From positions 62,001 through 126,000 of the forward strand of contig NZ_BAZY01000001.1 in NCBI RefSeq assembly GCF_001310975.1: DNA of 64,000 nucleotides, written 5' to 3'. Made by a program: the position numbers and the translations under genes. The DNA is from Thermoanaerobacter thermocopriae JCM 7501 (lineage in GTDB: Bacteria; Bacillota; Thermoanaerobacteria; Thermoanaerobacterales; Thermoanaerobacteraceae). Positions 53,020 through 62,164 of the stretch are shown here, piece by piece (the stretch's first letter is position 1; each line of letters starts with the position of its first letter). Below the pieces are notes generated by a model. It saw nothing but the letters and a program-made list of their open reading frames with translations. It searched no databases and was not told where the DNA came from.

Positions 53020-55400
53020 GTGGTTAATTTTAAGAAATTTTTCTTAAGTGCTGTATTATCTGTAACATTGTTAACTACATCTATTTCTCCTTATTTGGCA
53101 TCTGGAAAAGACGTAGAAGTACAGAAACATGAAACAAAAACAATTGCGAACCTTGTTTTGTCCACGACTCCCACCGATAGACAGACAAAGGTAAGACCGG
53201 ATACAAATATAACCATTACTTTAAAGGCAACTAAAGAGCTTTTAAAGGAATTGGGTTTGAGCGAAGAAAATAAAATCGAAAGTGGAACACAGCAAGAAGT
53301 CTATAAAGAAGTTTACAAAGATGAGAATGATTTAACACAAGGAAAAAATAGAGAAGAAATTAAAGGAGAAAAAGATAGGATTGGTGTTTTAATAAGCAGC
53401 AACAAGGGAGATTTTTTAGCAACACAAAGCAATCAAAATTTAAACATTAGTTACAATGCAACAAATAACACAATAGAGATAACTTTAAACCATCCTTTGT
53501 TTGACAGATATACAAAATATGATACGTATCTTCTAACAAAAGAAGCGCTGCACAAATACGAATCCTATTTAAAAAGCAAAAAGCACAGCGAGTCATTCCA
53601 GAAAATGATTGAAAAAGAAAATTCAGAGCATTACTACAAATTCTCGTTTGAAACAGGTTCAGCTATAGGAGAAGCAAGAAACTGGCAGTTTGAACAAAAT
53701 AAAACTGGAAAAGTTCTAACAACTGAAGATGTAGTAATCACTGCCAAGCATACGATGATTACGACAACAGCGCAACAGAGGGAGCTTTAATTTTCACTGG
53801 TGCAGTAGATAAGCAAGGTACTCCTGTTGAAGGAGTCATTGCTGAACCTGTACAGGCACAGCTAAACGACGGATCTGCGGAAATACACATTAAATCAAGC
53901 AAAACACAGGATGTTGTTTTAAATTTTGAGACTCAAGGAACATATCCTGAAGATAAAACAAACTACAAAGCAGAAGTATATTTTGTAAAACCAGCTCCTG
54001 AAGGAAGCAAAGTTGATATAAAAGTGAAGAAACTTGATAATGATACTTACGAGTTAGATGGTACTGTAATGCTTAATAACCAACCTGTTACAGAAGTAGG
54101 AGTGCCTCTTTTGGTTGAAAATGGAACAGTATCAGATAATTTACCTGTTACAGACGAAACTGGACACTTCAAAGTAGAAGTTGCAAAGACTGATGTTACA
54201 AAAGCTGTAGCAGTAAGTGTAGATACTGCGAAGGCTCCCGGTGTAACAATGCCAATGGTGGGAATTGACCCAATCATATTTGGCAATCAAGCTTGGACAG
54301 ACACAGGAATAGACATAACAACTCCTAATATGCTTATAAGGATTGCAGCGACAGGTACGTGGGCAAATAACCTGTATGCAAAAGTAGGAACTAATGGAAC
54401 ACCTGTTAAAGTTGGTGCTAATGGGGGTTATGTAACAGGAGTCATAGGCAGACTATATCTTGGCCCATATAATGCAACGTATGAAGACAATGTTGACGCT
54501 ATAATCTATCTTGACAATCCTAAGGATATAGGAATTTATCCAGCAATGAGTCTTACTGCAAATCCAACACAATTGCTAGCAGATGGTAAATCAACCTCAA
54601 CCATTAGTGGACAGATTCTCTATGGACAATATCCTCTGGTTGATGGCACAGTGAATTTGACAGCAACTCTTGGCACACTAAACACTACAGCGCCAACCAC
54701 AGATGTAACAGGCAAATATACAGCAATGTTTACATCAGGTACAACAGCAGGAACAGCGGTGGTTGGTAGCAGTTTTTCTAATTTAAATCAAACTGTTTCA
54801 ATTACTCTACAGCAACCTATACCTTCAATTATTCCACCTTCTGATATAAGGGCAACTTCTACTGGCATCCAATATACAACTGATGGCGGTAAGACGTGGG
54901 AATCAGTTTATTTGGCGGATGTTTTCAGAGGTTTTGTTTATGATTCTGTACACCAAGTTTATATAGGTATAGGTGAAATGCGGCGCAGTTGGATTTGGTA
55001 TGATTATATTTATATCAGTAAAGATGGTATTAACTGGACAAAGACTATGCAACCTAACAAAGGTTCTCCTTTATATTCAATAGCTACAGATAACAAGGGT
55101 ACTGTAGTTATTGGCGGTGGAGTTGATGGTGTATATAAAAAAGAGACTGTTATCTTTGTTACTAGCGATGGTGGAGTAACGTGGACAAGAGCAGTTCGTG
55201 AGGTTAAACTTAATAGGACATATTATCCGTATACAACATATTATGTATCGCCAAACTATATTGGGCCAATATATGAATTAAAATACTCTAATGGACAATT
55301 TATCGCTATAGGGAAAGAACGAGTTGATCACTGGGGATGGTATAGCTATAACGTTGTAGGCACGCTTTATTCAACTGACGGCTACACATGGCATAAATAA
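53020..55400 (+). CDS. Large exported protein with Ig-like/beta-propeller-like parts, one-base frameshift
   Basis: GTG 53020 with AAAAGGAG upstream and a signal peptide to about residue 28. The frame breaks at about 53752 (H-T then M-I; H-T-D-D-Y-D-N-S-A-T-E-G expected). With one base restored the protein has 793 residues. Middle: S-A-D-G-K-S-T-S-T-I-S-G-Q-I-like invasin/BIg repeats (A-N-P-T-Q-L-L-A-D-G-K-S-T). C-terminal third: T-D-G-G-K-T-W-E-S-V, S-K-D-G-I-N-W-T-K and S-D-G-G-V-T-W-T, sialidase/BNR Asp-box repeats. Likely surface adhesin. Confidence 0.7.
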
Positions 55401-55440
55401 ATATAAAACACATATTAATTATGACTATTAATCTTTTTAT

Positions 55441-55546
55441 GGATGCTTATTTAAGCATCCCTCCATAGTGTAAAATTATTAGGTCTTTGCAGAATCCCTT
55501 AATCCATAAGAATTTTGGGATTCTGCAAAGACCCTATCTTTTTTTA
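55441..55546. terminator. Two hairpins, the second with a 17-base-pair stem
   Basis: GGATGCTT/AAGCATCC (55441-55460), then GGTCTTTGCAGAATCCC (55482-55498) perfectly complementary to 55517-55533, followed by CTATC and seven T. The second stem is longer than ordinary terminators. Confidence 0.75.
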
Positions 55547-55564
55547 TAGAAAGGAGGATTTTTT

Positions 55565-56116
55565 TTGAAAGTTTTTGACGAAGCAGTAAATACAATAACT
55601 ATCGAAGAACAACTCAAACAGCATCAAATGCGTGTATCAAAAATATGTGAAAAAATTGCAAGAGCGCTTAATATACCGTACAGCGAAACAATAGAACTGC
55701 TGCTAGCAGCACAGCTGCATGATATAGGAAAGCTGTGGATTCCAAAAAGTGTACTTAATAAGCCGGATAAGCTCACAAAAGAGGAAAAAGAAATCATGAA
55801 GAAACATGTCGGGTATGGGTACAACTACATTAAAAGCAGAAAAATGGGCGAAACTGTTGAGGAAGCAGTCCTTTACCACCATGAGTGTTTTGATGGACAA
55901 GGGTATATAGGTTTAAAAGGTGAAAAAATTCCTTTGTATTCACGCATTATAGCTGTTGCAGATGCTTTTGATGTCATAATAAATGAGAGACCTTATAAAA
56001 AAGTTATGAGCATTGAAGAGGCTGTAAAAGAAATAGAGAGAAACTCGGGAACGCAGTTTGACCCTGAAATTGTAAATATTTTTATAAAATTAGAGGTATA
56101 CAAAATCAATAAATGA
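55565..56116 (+). CDS. HD-GYP-like phosphodiesterase with altered GYP motif
   Basis: 183 residues from TTG 55565, with AAAGGAGG upstream. H-Q-M-R-V, A-Q-L-H-D-I-G-K (the HD pair), H-V-G-Y-G-Y, H-H-E-C-F-D-G-Q-G-Y and A-V-A-D-A-F-D are HD-GYP landmarks. The motif reads G-Y-I-G-L-K-G where G-Y-P-x-G-L-K-G is usual, so one residue and the proline are absent. Metal ligands remain. Family members degrade c-di-GMP or cGAMP; the substrate is uncertain here. Confidence 0.82.
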   Translation: MKVFDEAVNTITIEEQLKQHQMRVSKICEKIARALNIPYSETIELLLAAQLHDIGKLWIPKSVLNKPDKLTKEEKEIMKKHVGYGYNYIKSRKMGETVEEAVLYHHECFDGQGYIGLKGEKIPLYSRIIAVADAFDVIINERPYKKVMSIEEAVKEIERNSGTQFDPEIVNIFIKLEVYKINK

Positions 56117-56156
56117 GTATATAATTTTGTATAGAACCGGAAAGAAGGTGCAAAAG

Positions 56157-56927
56157 ATGATTCGTCCAACTAAATGTCCAAAATGCGGAGGAGAACTTAC
56201 AATTGAATACAAAAACTTTGAAGTAGACGGACATATGGCAAAAAACGTACCTGTGCTTACGTGTCCAAAGTGCAACATATATTTTGTAGACACAAACCTG
56301 TTTATAACAATAACAGAAAAAGCTGAAGACTTTGAAGGCAAACAAGAGCTGCTTGAAGAATTAAGAGAAATAAAAAAAGACGAGGAAATAAGAGACATAC
56401 TGAAGCAGTATACATTTCAAAACCATATAAAGGAAGTTTTAAATAAAAAAGGCATATCTTTAAGACGGCTTGCAAATATGCTGGAGGTATCTCCAAACTA
56501 CATTCATATACTTACAAAAAACCAGTCAACAAGCATAAGGACAGCTTTAAAAATAGCCTATGCACTTGGAGTAGACGTAAATAAGCTTTATACGCTTGAG
56601 AAAATCGGCAGTAAATACAAAGAACCTGAAAAAATAGTTTACGTTAGAACAACAAAAGAAATAAAAGAGAGGGACGAACAAATAAAGGAAGAACTTAAAA
56701 AAATGGAGGTAAAGATATACGTAGATGACGTCCTTAGGAAAAAAGGGTTAAAAAGGTCGCAGCTTGCAGCGAGGCTGGGTATAAGTCCACAGGAAATGTA
56801 CAACATAGTAAAAATAAGAAAAGGCAGTACAGGGATAGAAACCGCTTTAAAAATGGCTTACGCTGTTGGCGTTGATGTAAATGAACTGTTTAAGTTGGAA
56901 AAGGTAGAAAAAGAGGCAGGAAAATAG
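56157..56927 (+). CDS. YgiT-type zinc-finger protein with two XRE domains
   Basis: 256 residues from ATG 56157. C-P-K-C-G-G-E and C-P-K-C-N (about 7-45) form a YgiT/MqsA-like zinc ribbon. Two similar HTH domains follow (K-G-I-S-L-R-R-L-A-N-M-L-E-V-S-P and K-G-L-K-R-S-Q-L-A-A-R-L-G-I-S-P), each with A-L-K-I/M-A-Y-A-L/V-G-V-D-V-N. The duplication is internal. No toxin partner is adjacent. Probably a regulator of this region. Confidence 0.75.
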   Translation: MIRPTKCPKCGGELTIEYKNFEVDGHMAKNVPVLTCPKCNIYFVDTNLFITITEKAEDFEGKQELLEELREIKKDEEIRDILKQYTFQNHIKEVLNKKGISLRRLANMLEVSPNYIHILTKNQSTSIRTALKIAYALGVDVNKLYTLEKIGSKYKEPEKIVYVRTTKEIKERDEQIKEELKKMEVKIYVDDVLRKKGLKRSQLAARLGISPQEMYNIVKIRKGSTGIETALKMAYAVGVDVNELFKLEKVEKEAGK

Positions 56928-56947
56928 ATTCTGCCTCTTTTATTTTT
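56912..56947 (+). terminator. Terminator spanning the regulator stop
   Basis: AGAGGCAG (56912-56919) pairs with CTGCCTCT (56931-56938), followed by TTTATTTTT. Confidence 0.85.
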
Positions 56948-56952
56948 GTTTA

Positions 56953-56981
56953 TTGACAATGGTAATATATAGATGTATAAT
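56953..56981 (+). promoter_or_regulatory. Consensus promoter of ssb-parM
   Basis: TTGACA (56953-56958), a 17-base spacer ending ATAGATG, TATAAT (56976-56981). The spacer end is the same as before the NusG paralogue (13592-13598). Confidence 0.85.
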
Positions 56982-57009
56982 TTTACACAAAGAAAGGAGA
57001 TGTAAAAAA

Positions 57010-57471
57010 ATGAGTCTCAACAAAGTTGTACTGGTAGGAAGGACAACAAAAGAACTGCAGAAGATTACAACTCCATCAGGGCATTTTGTTGTGCGCTTTT
57101 CTCTTGCAGTAGACAGGAATTATGCTGATAAAGAGGGTAAGCGTTCTGCAGACTTCATAAACGTAGTGGCATGGAACAGACTTGCAGAAATACTGGAACA
57201 ATATGCAGTAAAGGGTACCTTAATCGCAGTTGTGGGCAGGCTGCAAACAAGAAGGTATACAGACAGCAGTGGGAAAAATGTACGCATACTGGAAGTTGCT
57301 GCAGAGGAAATATCTTTGCTTGCAAGACCTAGAAATACAAGACATGAAGAACCTGTATCAGAACCGAAAGCTGCAGAAGAAAAAGCTGAGCCTGTAGAAG
57401 AAATCAGCTTTGTTCACGAAGACTTTGAAGAAATTACGGCAGAAGATTTAGACAATCTTTTTAATGTTTAA
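57010..57471 (+). CDS. ssb: Single-stranded DNA-binding protein
   Basis: 153 residues from ATG 57010, with AAAGGAGATG upstream. The OB-fold (N-K-V-V-L-V-G-R-T-T-K-E-L, F-I-N-V-V-A-W-N-R-L-A-E, Y-A-V-K-G-T-L-I-A-V-V-G-R-L) is followed by an acidic tail. The tail ends D-L-D-N-L-F-N-V rather than the D-D-D-I-P-F tip that recruits partners. It protects single strands during transfer or replication. Confidence 0.92.
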   Translation: MSLNKVVLVGRTTKELQKITTPSGHFVVRFSLAVDRNYADKEGKRSADFINVVAWNRLAEILEQYAVKGTLIAVVGRLQTRRYTDSSGKNVRILEVAAEEISLLARPRNTRHEEPVSEPKAAEEKAEPVEEISFVHEDFEEITAEDLDNLFNV

Positions 57472-57498
57472 AATTTTCATTTGAGGAGGTTTTTATGC

Positions 57499-58509
57499 AT
57501 GAACATTGGACTTGACCTGGGCTTTGGGTACGTAAAAGGAGTAAACAGCCAGAATAAGAGAATACTTTTTCCTTCAATTGTTTCAATAGGCTTTGACAGG
57601 CCTCTGGCAGGAATCTTTAGATCAAACAATATAATAGAAAATCTGCACGTAAAGATAATTAACGGAAATGGAGAAAGCTCCTATTACGTTGGAGAGCTTG
57701 CAAAAAGGGAAGGTTTTTCTGACTCTTTTGCACTGGACATAGACAAATACACACAGCCCGAAGCAAAAGTTTTGCTGTCAACAGCAGTAGCTTTATTAAC
57801 TCTTGACAGTAACTCTGATGAACCTATTAATCTTGTAACAGGACTTCCATTAAAACAGTATCAGGCACACAAAAAAGTTTTTGAAGAAGAATTAAAAAAC
57901 TACAAAGCGTTGGTATCCTTTCCGGAGCAAAAGCTGATGAAAACTGTTAGTTTTGAAAAAGTTACTGTTTTCCCGCAGGCAGCAGGTGCAGCTTACTATG
58001 CTTTACTCGAAGACCTGGATAAGTACCTCTATACAGACTCATATATAATTTTGGTTGACATAGGCTTCAAAACAACAGATTACATTGTATTTCTAGTAGA
58101 GGACAGACCTCACTTTTTACCAGATCTTTCAGGAACAATTGATGCAGGAATATCCAAAATATTTACTGCTATAGAACAAATATACCTTGCCAAAACTGGC
58201 TCAACTATTGATACAGCAGGTTTGATGACAATCCTTAAAAATGAAAATATCTACTTCAAAGGAAAATATATTGATTTTACAGAAGAGTTAACTGTGCTAA
58301 AAAAAGAGCTTGCAAAGCTAATAGAAAAGAGGATATACGCTTCTACAAAAGATGTTTTTGACAGAATTATTGCTGTATTCGTCGCAGGTGGTGGAGGAAG
58401 CGATTTGTATCCGTATTTAAAAGCTGTTCATTCCAATGTTTCTCTTGTAAATGATGCCCAGTTTGCAAATGCATTAGGCTTTTTAAAGATAGCGGAAATG
58501 CAGAAGTAA
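57499..58509 (+). CDS. parM: ParM/Alp-type actin-like segregation ATPase
   Basis: 336 residues from ATG 57499, with GAGGAGG upstream. Phosphate-1 is G-L-D-L-G-F-G-Y-V-K, phosphate-2 is L-V-D-I-G-F-K-T-T-D, and adenosine motif V-F-V-A-G-G-G-G-S-D. The insert Y-V-G-E-L-A-K-R-E is typical of the ParM/StbA and archaeal-like plasmid actin group. Filaments push DNA copies apart via an RHH adaptor. Direct repeats and an RHH gene follow, completing a type II partition set. Confidence 0.85.
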   Translation: MNIGLDLGFGYVKGVNSQNKRILFPSIVSIGFDRPLAGIFRSNNIIENLHVKIINGNGESSYYVGELAKREGFSDSFALDIDKYTQPEAKVLLSTAVALLTLDSNSDEPINLVTGLPLKQYQAHKKVFEEELKNYKALVSFPEQKLMKTVSFEKVTVFPQAAGAAYYALLEDLDKYLYTDSYIILVDIGFKTTDYIVFLVEDRPHFLPDLSGTIDAGISKIFTAIEQIYLAKTGSTIDTAGLMTILKNENIYFKGKYIDFTEELTVLKKELAKLIEKRIYASTKDVFDRIIAVFVAGGGGSDLYPYLKAVHSNVSLVNDAQFANALGFLKIAEMQK

Positions 58510-58512
58510 GCT

Positions 58513-58739
58513 TTGTTAACAGCTTCAAAGCCTTGTCTTGTAAGTTTTTTGAGGTATTAAAAAAACAATTTTGTTAACAATGTTTTTAACAAAAGGAGAT
58601 TTGTGTTAATAAAATACAAACCTAACCTTCTAAAACCTAGATATTAAAAGGCTCAGACAGTGTTAACACTTTTGTTAACATTTTTCGTTTTTACTAGCTG
58701 AAAGGCTTTCTATGATTAATAAAGGTGGTGTTAACACAA
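58513..58739. repeat. GTTAACA iterons between parM and parR (candidate centromere/operator)
   Basis: About seven copies of (T/G)TGTTAACA or close variants at 58513, 58571, 58583, 58602, 58661, 58672 and 58728, several palindromic (GTGTTAACAC). The last overlaps the ribosome site of the RHH gene, which would allow autoregulation. The stretch is otherwise non-coding. Confidence 0.65.
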
Positions 58740-58740
58740 A

Positions 58741-59025
58741 ATGCAGTACGGCTTTAGAACAAGAAAAGAAGATAAAGAACTTGATGATGTGCTTTCTGGT
58801 TTAAAAGGAAAAGAGCGAACAGATTTTATCAGAGATGCTCTTTACTTTTATATAAAAAACAAAAACACTATAGAACAAATTTCAAGGGATATATTCGAGA
58901 TAAAAGAAATGCTCAAACAACAAACTTCTATGTCTAATACAAGCAGAGACATAGCAAAAAACAATCGAAGCAATCACAGAAATAGAAACAAAAACGAAGA
59001 AATCTTAAAAAGAGCTGGTAAATGA
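58741..59025 (+). CDS. parR: ParR-like ribbon-helix-helix DNA-binding adaptor
   Basis: 94 residues. The N-terminal R-T-R-K-E-D-K-E-L-D-D-V-L-S-G-L-K-G-K-E-R-T-D-F-I-R-D-A-L fits an RHH fold. A helical then basic, asparagine-rich tail follows (N-R-S-N-H-R-N-R-N-K-N). Adjacent iterons and parM argue for ParR. Its identity rests on context. Confidence 0.65.
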   Translation: MQYGFRTRKEDKELDDVLSGLKGKERTDFIRDALYFYIKNKNTIEQISRDIFEIKEMLKQQTSMSNTSRDIAKNNRSNHRNRNKNEEILKRAGK

Positions 59026-59060
59026 CTTTCTCAATATGTGATTTGCCGGCTCTTTTTTTA
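59011..59060 (+). terminator. Terminator of the partition operon
   Basis: AGAGCTGGTAAAT (59011-59023) pairs, with G-U pairs, to ATTTGCCGGCTCT (59041-59053), followed by seven T. Confidence 0.85.
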
Positions 59061-59132
59061 TCAGGTATTGCAAAGCTCACAAAAACATTCATTATACAAG
59101 CTGTAAAGTAGAAAAGGAGTGTGATGTAGGTG

Positions 59133-59354
59133 GTGAAAAGAAAGGAGCAAAAAAGAAGGCTTAACGTTCGTGTAGACGTCGATTCTCCTATTTGGAACGA
59201 ACGAAACATGAGCGAAACTACAAGAAAAGCACTGGATTTCTACTATACTTTCTGGGATAAAACTGTTTTGGCTTTAAATAAGCTAGACTTTTTGGTAGAA
59301 AGACTTGAGGAAATAGAAAGGAGAAATTTTTATGGAGAAAGAGATAATGAGTGA
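59133..59354 (+). CDS. Small RHH-like protein
   Basis: 73 residues. R-L-N-V-R-V-D-V-D-S-P-I-W-N-E-R-N-M-S-E-T-T-R-K-A-L-D-F-Y looks like a second ribbon-helix-helix, followed by a short coil. AAAAGGAGTGTG lies upstream; GTG 59130 or 59133 is the start. The end overlaps the resolvase gene. Confidence 0.6.
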   Translation: MKRKEQKRRLNVRVDVDSPIWNERNMSETTRKALDFYYTFWDKTVLALNKLDFLVERLEEIERRNFYGERDNE

Positions 59355-59889
59355 TAAAGTATCTCTTGATTTCAATCACCTCCTTTTGTGCTACAATGCT
59401 ATTGAGAAAGCAAGAATGGAACTCTACTGGGCAGTAAATAACTCTATTAGGGCAGGCTTAAAACCTAGTAATATTTTACCTGCTGATAACGTGAAAGTTG
59501 AACTGCTGGATAATAATGAGATAGTTAAGCTGACTGTCCCAGATCACCCGTCAAAATATGTTACTGGTTCTGCTAGAACTGCTGTTAAAGAAAGATGGGT
59601 AAATAATATAGCATATAGTTTGAACACAATAAAAAACAAAGTCTTTTTTAATCATATATTTGTTTTCATAAAATTTTACTTACCCTCAAAATACTCTGAT
59701 GTTGACAATGCAGATATAAAACCTATCATAGATGGTGTTAAATACGCAGGTATAGCGCCGGATGATGATTACAAACACATCTCTTTTGGATTTAATGCTC
59801 AGTACAGTAAAGATCCAAGAACAGAAATATACCTTTTGGAATACAAAAAAATACCGGAAAAACTTTTAAGAATCCTGCAGGAACTTTAA
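59332..59889 (+). CDS. RusA-family Holliday junction resolvase-like protein
   Basis: 185 residues. After an unrecognised N-terminal 90 residues, K-F-Y-L-P-S-K-Y-S-D-V-D-N-A-D-I-K-P-I-I-D-G-V-K-Y-A-G-I-A-P-D-D-D-Y has the RusA acidic cluster (D-x-D-N/K/D-D). AAAGGAGA precedes the ATG. It would be the second junction resolvase of the element beside RecU. Confidence 0.75.
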   Translation: MEKEIMSDKVSLDFNHLLLCYNAIEKARMELYWAVNNSIRAGLKPSNILPADNVKVELLDNNEIVKLTVPDHPSKYVTGSARTAVKERWVNNIAYSLNTIKNKVFFNHIFVFIKFYLPSKYSDVDNADIKPIIDGVKYAGIAPDDDYKHISFGFNAQYSKDPRTEIYLLEYKKIPEKLLRILQEL

Positions 59890-59894
59890 AAGTT

Positions 59895-59973
59895 ACCTGT
59901 CTTTTTTTGCACTCAAAAATGCACTGAAAAATGCCTAAAAATATATCCCTAAAAACATTAAAAAAAGACAGGT
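59895..59973. terminator. Inverted repeat, probable bidirectional terminator
   Basis: ACCTGTCTTTTTTT (59895-59908) is perfectly complementary to AAAAAAAGACAGGT (59960-59973). Between the arms GCACTSAAAAAT occurs twice and GCCTAAAAAT once. Confidence 0.65.
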
Positions 59974-61154
59974 ACCCCAAAAGATACCTTAAAAAATTTT
60001 TGAAATGGTTAAAAATGAGTTGCTTTTCAGTGTTAAATAATAGAGAAAATAATCGATAGCTAGGAAAAGGGCTGGTGTTTAATCGAACTCTCCAGAATTT
60101 CGATTATTTTTAAAGCAGCTCACTCAAAATAGGCAACTGTCTGCCTGCTGATAAGCAGGCGGGCAGTTGCCGGAGTTTAGGGCAGTAAAAGAACAACACT
60201 AAATAGAAAGAACTACACTAACAGGACAGAACAGCACAAATGTAGAAAGTTCTGCAGGTTTAAGGCAGAGAAAGAAAAGCACCAGGTAGAAAGAACTTTT
60301 ATAGCGATGTAGTAAAAAACAAGCAAGAAGACTATAGAAGGTTTTGGCAGAGGAAGGAAAGCACAAAATGAGAAGAGTTTCATTAACACAGCAGAGAGAA
60401 TACAAACAGGAAGGCTCAGAGGGTTTCAGGGAGTGGCAGGAAACTTTCACCGAAGGAGAAGGTGTAAAAACACAGCGTATGAGCATTCAGCAAAGTACAG
60501 TAGAGGAAAGGCAGGCTTTTCAAGGGCTTTGTAAGGCTTTAATTGGGCTTTTGGTTTTTTTGTCTTCTTTTTTGGATATGTTAAAAATGTATTTGCAATA
60601 GTTCATAAAACTTTCGCAAATCTCATAAAAGGCACAAAAAACAGGGCAGTAAAAGAGCAGCAGGGAAACAAAAAAGCAATAAAAACAAGTATAAAAAAGT
60701 GTTGCTGAAAAAAACAAAGATTTTACATGCATTTTAAAAATTTTTACGTATGATCTTTCCTAAAACTATTTTCGTTTTACAGAAAATCAGCCAGAAAGCT
60801 TATTTCTTTCAGGGGATTGAGAGGCAATGAAGGTACTATAATAGGTCTAAAAAAGCAGAAGCACTGCGGAAAAGGCAGTGAACAGGGTAAATAACAGCCT
60901 CGAACGTAGTTTTTAAAGGTTTAAAAAGCAGTATGCAAAGACTTTGTTAAACATTTAACACAAGTTTTGTAAAACTTTTTCAGGAATGTTTAAGCAAAGT
61001 TATACCACTTACAAAAAGTTATTCTGCGTTTTAAGAAGTTTTACAGTTCTTTCTCTAAAAATCCTTACAGCATAGAAGAACTGTATGGGACTATTGCAAT
61101 ACTTTGTTATTTTTTTAACTAAAACTTGCTTTAAACCAGAAAGGAGAGTGCCAA
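59974..61154. other. Gene-poor, repeat-rich region: candidate oriT/oriV
   Basis: 1.18 kb with no well-supported gene except perhaps one small ORF. It holds a 40-base hairpin (60132-60171: GGCAACTG..GCCTGCT / AGCAGGC..CAGTTGCC, no T-tract). A degenerate repeat (GGCAG followed by A/G-rich bases) occurs at 60181, 60264, 60346 and 60645, the first three 82-83 bases apart. TAGAAAG repeats lie at 60204, 60243 and 60287. It lies just before the Replication-relaxation gene. An origin role is inferred. Confidence 0.5.
60368..60601 (+). CDS. Possible small protein with C-terminal membrane helix
   Basis: 77 residues from ATG 60368, with AGGAAGGA upstream. A polar, glutamine-rich start (R-R-V-S-L-T-Q-Q-R-E-Y-K-Q-E-G) precedes one hydrophobic helix (A-L-I-G-L-L-V-F-L-S-S-F-L). 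It lies within the repeat region and overlaps repeat 3, so it could be a chance frame. Confidence 0.35.
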   Translation: MRRVSLTQQREYKQEGSEGFREWQETFTEGEGVKTQRMSIQQSTVEERQAFQGLCKALIGLLVFLSSFLDMLKMYLQ

Positions 61155-62057
61155 ATGCCTGTAAATGTAGAATTAACAGAACGTGACAAAAAGCTTTTAG
61201 AAATGTTAGCAGAACTGAGCATGATAAAAGTAGAAAACCTGTCGCACATATACGAAACAAAGGCATACTACTTAAAAAGGATAACCCTTTTAAGAAAAGC
61301 CCACTACGTAAGGAGGCTGAAAGGGTACGTAATGCTGGGCTCAAAAGGGATAGAATACGTAAGGAGCATAGGTTTAAAAAGAAAAGGGATTCCCACAGCG
61401 TACGGGCAGAAAGAACGTGTACAGAGAATAAGCGACCTTTACTTTGACTTTTTGGGAACGGACTGGACTTTTGTGGACAGCCGTAAAATAAAAGAGCAGA
61501 AACCTTCAATATACAGAAGCAGCATTTTTTTAGGCTTTTTAATAGGCCGTACAGAGTACGCAGTGTACAGCATAGGGAAAGAGCCCAGTAAAGAGAAAAT
61601 AGACGCTGTAAAGAGCGAACAAGAAAAGCTGCACAAGTTAGGCATATACAGGAGCATAGTGTTTTACGAAAGCCCGGAGGCAAGGAAAAGATACGGTATA
61701 GAAGGGCTGGGGCTAAAGGAGCAGCTGTTGCTGCCCTATCCGTACGGAGTAGAACTTTTAAAAGAGCATGGGAAGAGAGACTTAATAAAAGAAGCTGCGG
61801 TAAAGGTTTATGGAAGCAGCTTAAAAGAACCAAGCTGGAAAGAAGCAGACTTCAGTGTAGGAGATAAAGAAGTAATGGTTTTAATTTTAAACGACATAGA
61901 AAAGATTGCAAAGATAAAGAACTATCTAATACTGGCACAGTACAGATATACAAAAGCGACAGAAATAGAGATATTATGTCTGGAAGAGCAGGAAGAAATG
62001 TTTAGAGAAATGTTTCCTGAGTGCAGTATAAAGACCATGAAAGAAGAAGAATTGTGA
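61155..62057 (+). CDS. Replication-relaxation (Replic_Relax) family protein
   Basis: 300 residues. The N-terminal winged helix (L-T-E-R-D-K-K-L-L-E-M-L-A-E-L-S-M-I-K-V-E-N-L-S-H-I-Y) is followed by a basic wing (R-R-L-K-G-Y-V-M-L-G-S-K-G-I-E-Y-V) and a PD-(D/E)xK-like alpha/beta part. This plan matches PF13814, found beside relaxase or rep genes on Gram-positive conjugative elements. AGAAAGGAGAG precedes the ATG. It probably binds the adjacent repeat region. No relaxase catalytic motif is present. Confidence 0.7.
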   Translation: MPVNVELTERDKKLLEMLAELSMIKVENLSHIYETKAYYLKRITLLRKAHYVRRLKGYVMLGSKGIEYVRSIGLKRKGIPTAYGQKERVQRISDLYFDFLGTDWTFVDSRKIKEQKPSIYRSSIFLGFLIGRTEYAVYSIGKEPSKEKIDAVKSEQEKLHKLGIYRSIVFYESPEARKRYGIEGLGLKEQLLLPYPYGVELLKEHGKRDLIKEAAVKVYGSSLKEPSWKEADFSVGDKEVMVLILNDIEKIAKIKNYLILAQYRYTKATEIEILCLEEQEEMFREMFPECSIKTMKEEEL

Positions 62058-62164
62058 AAAATAGGATTAAAAGAGATATGAACAAAAAACAAAAGTGAGG
62101 GATGTTTATTCCGCTACCCTCTTAGTTTTTTATCTTATGAATCTATTTTTTAAAGCCTTATATA

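Noticed and set aside
60837-60842. Promoter at TATAAT in the gene-poor region
   Set aside because: The nearest -35-like TTGAGA is only about 14 bases away, outside the usual 16-18 range.
61009-61833. Long minus-strand ORF of 274 codons opposite the Replication-relaxation gene
   Set aside because: Composition (leucine/serine/cysteine-rich, no domain) is that of an antisense shadow; the plus-strand gene has a ribosome site and a recognisable winged helix.
61155-62057. Relaxase
   Set aside because: No three-histidine motif or catalytic tyrosine context; the protein fits the Replication-relaxation family instead. No relaxase or VirD4-type coupling ATPase is visible in the window.
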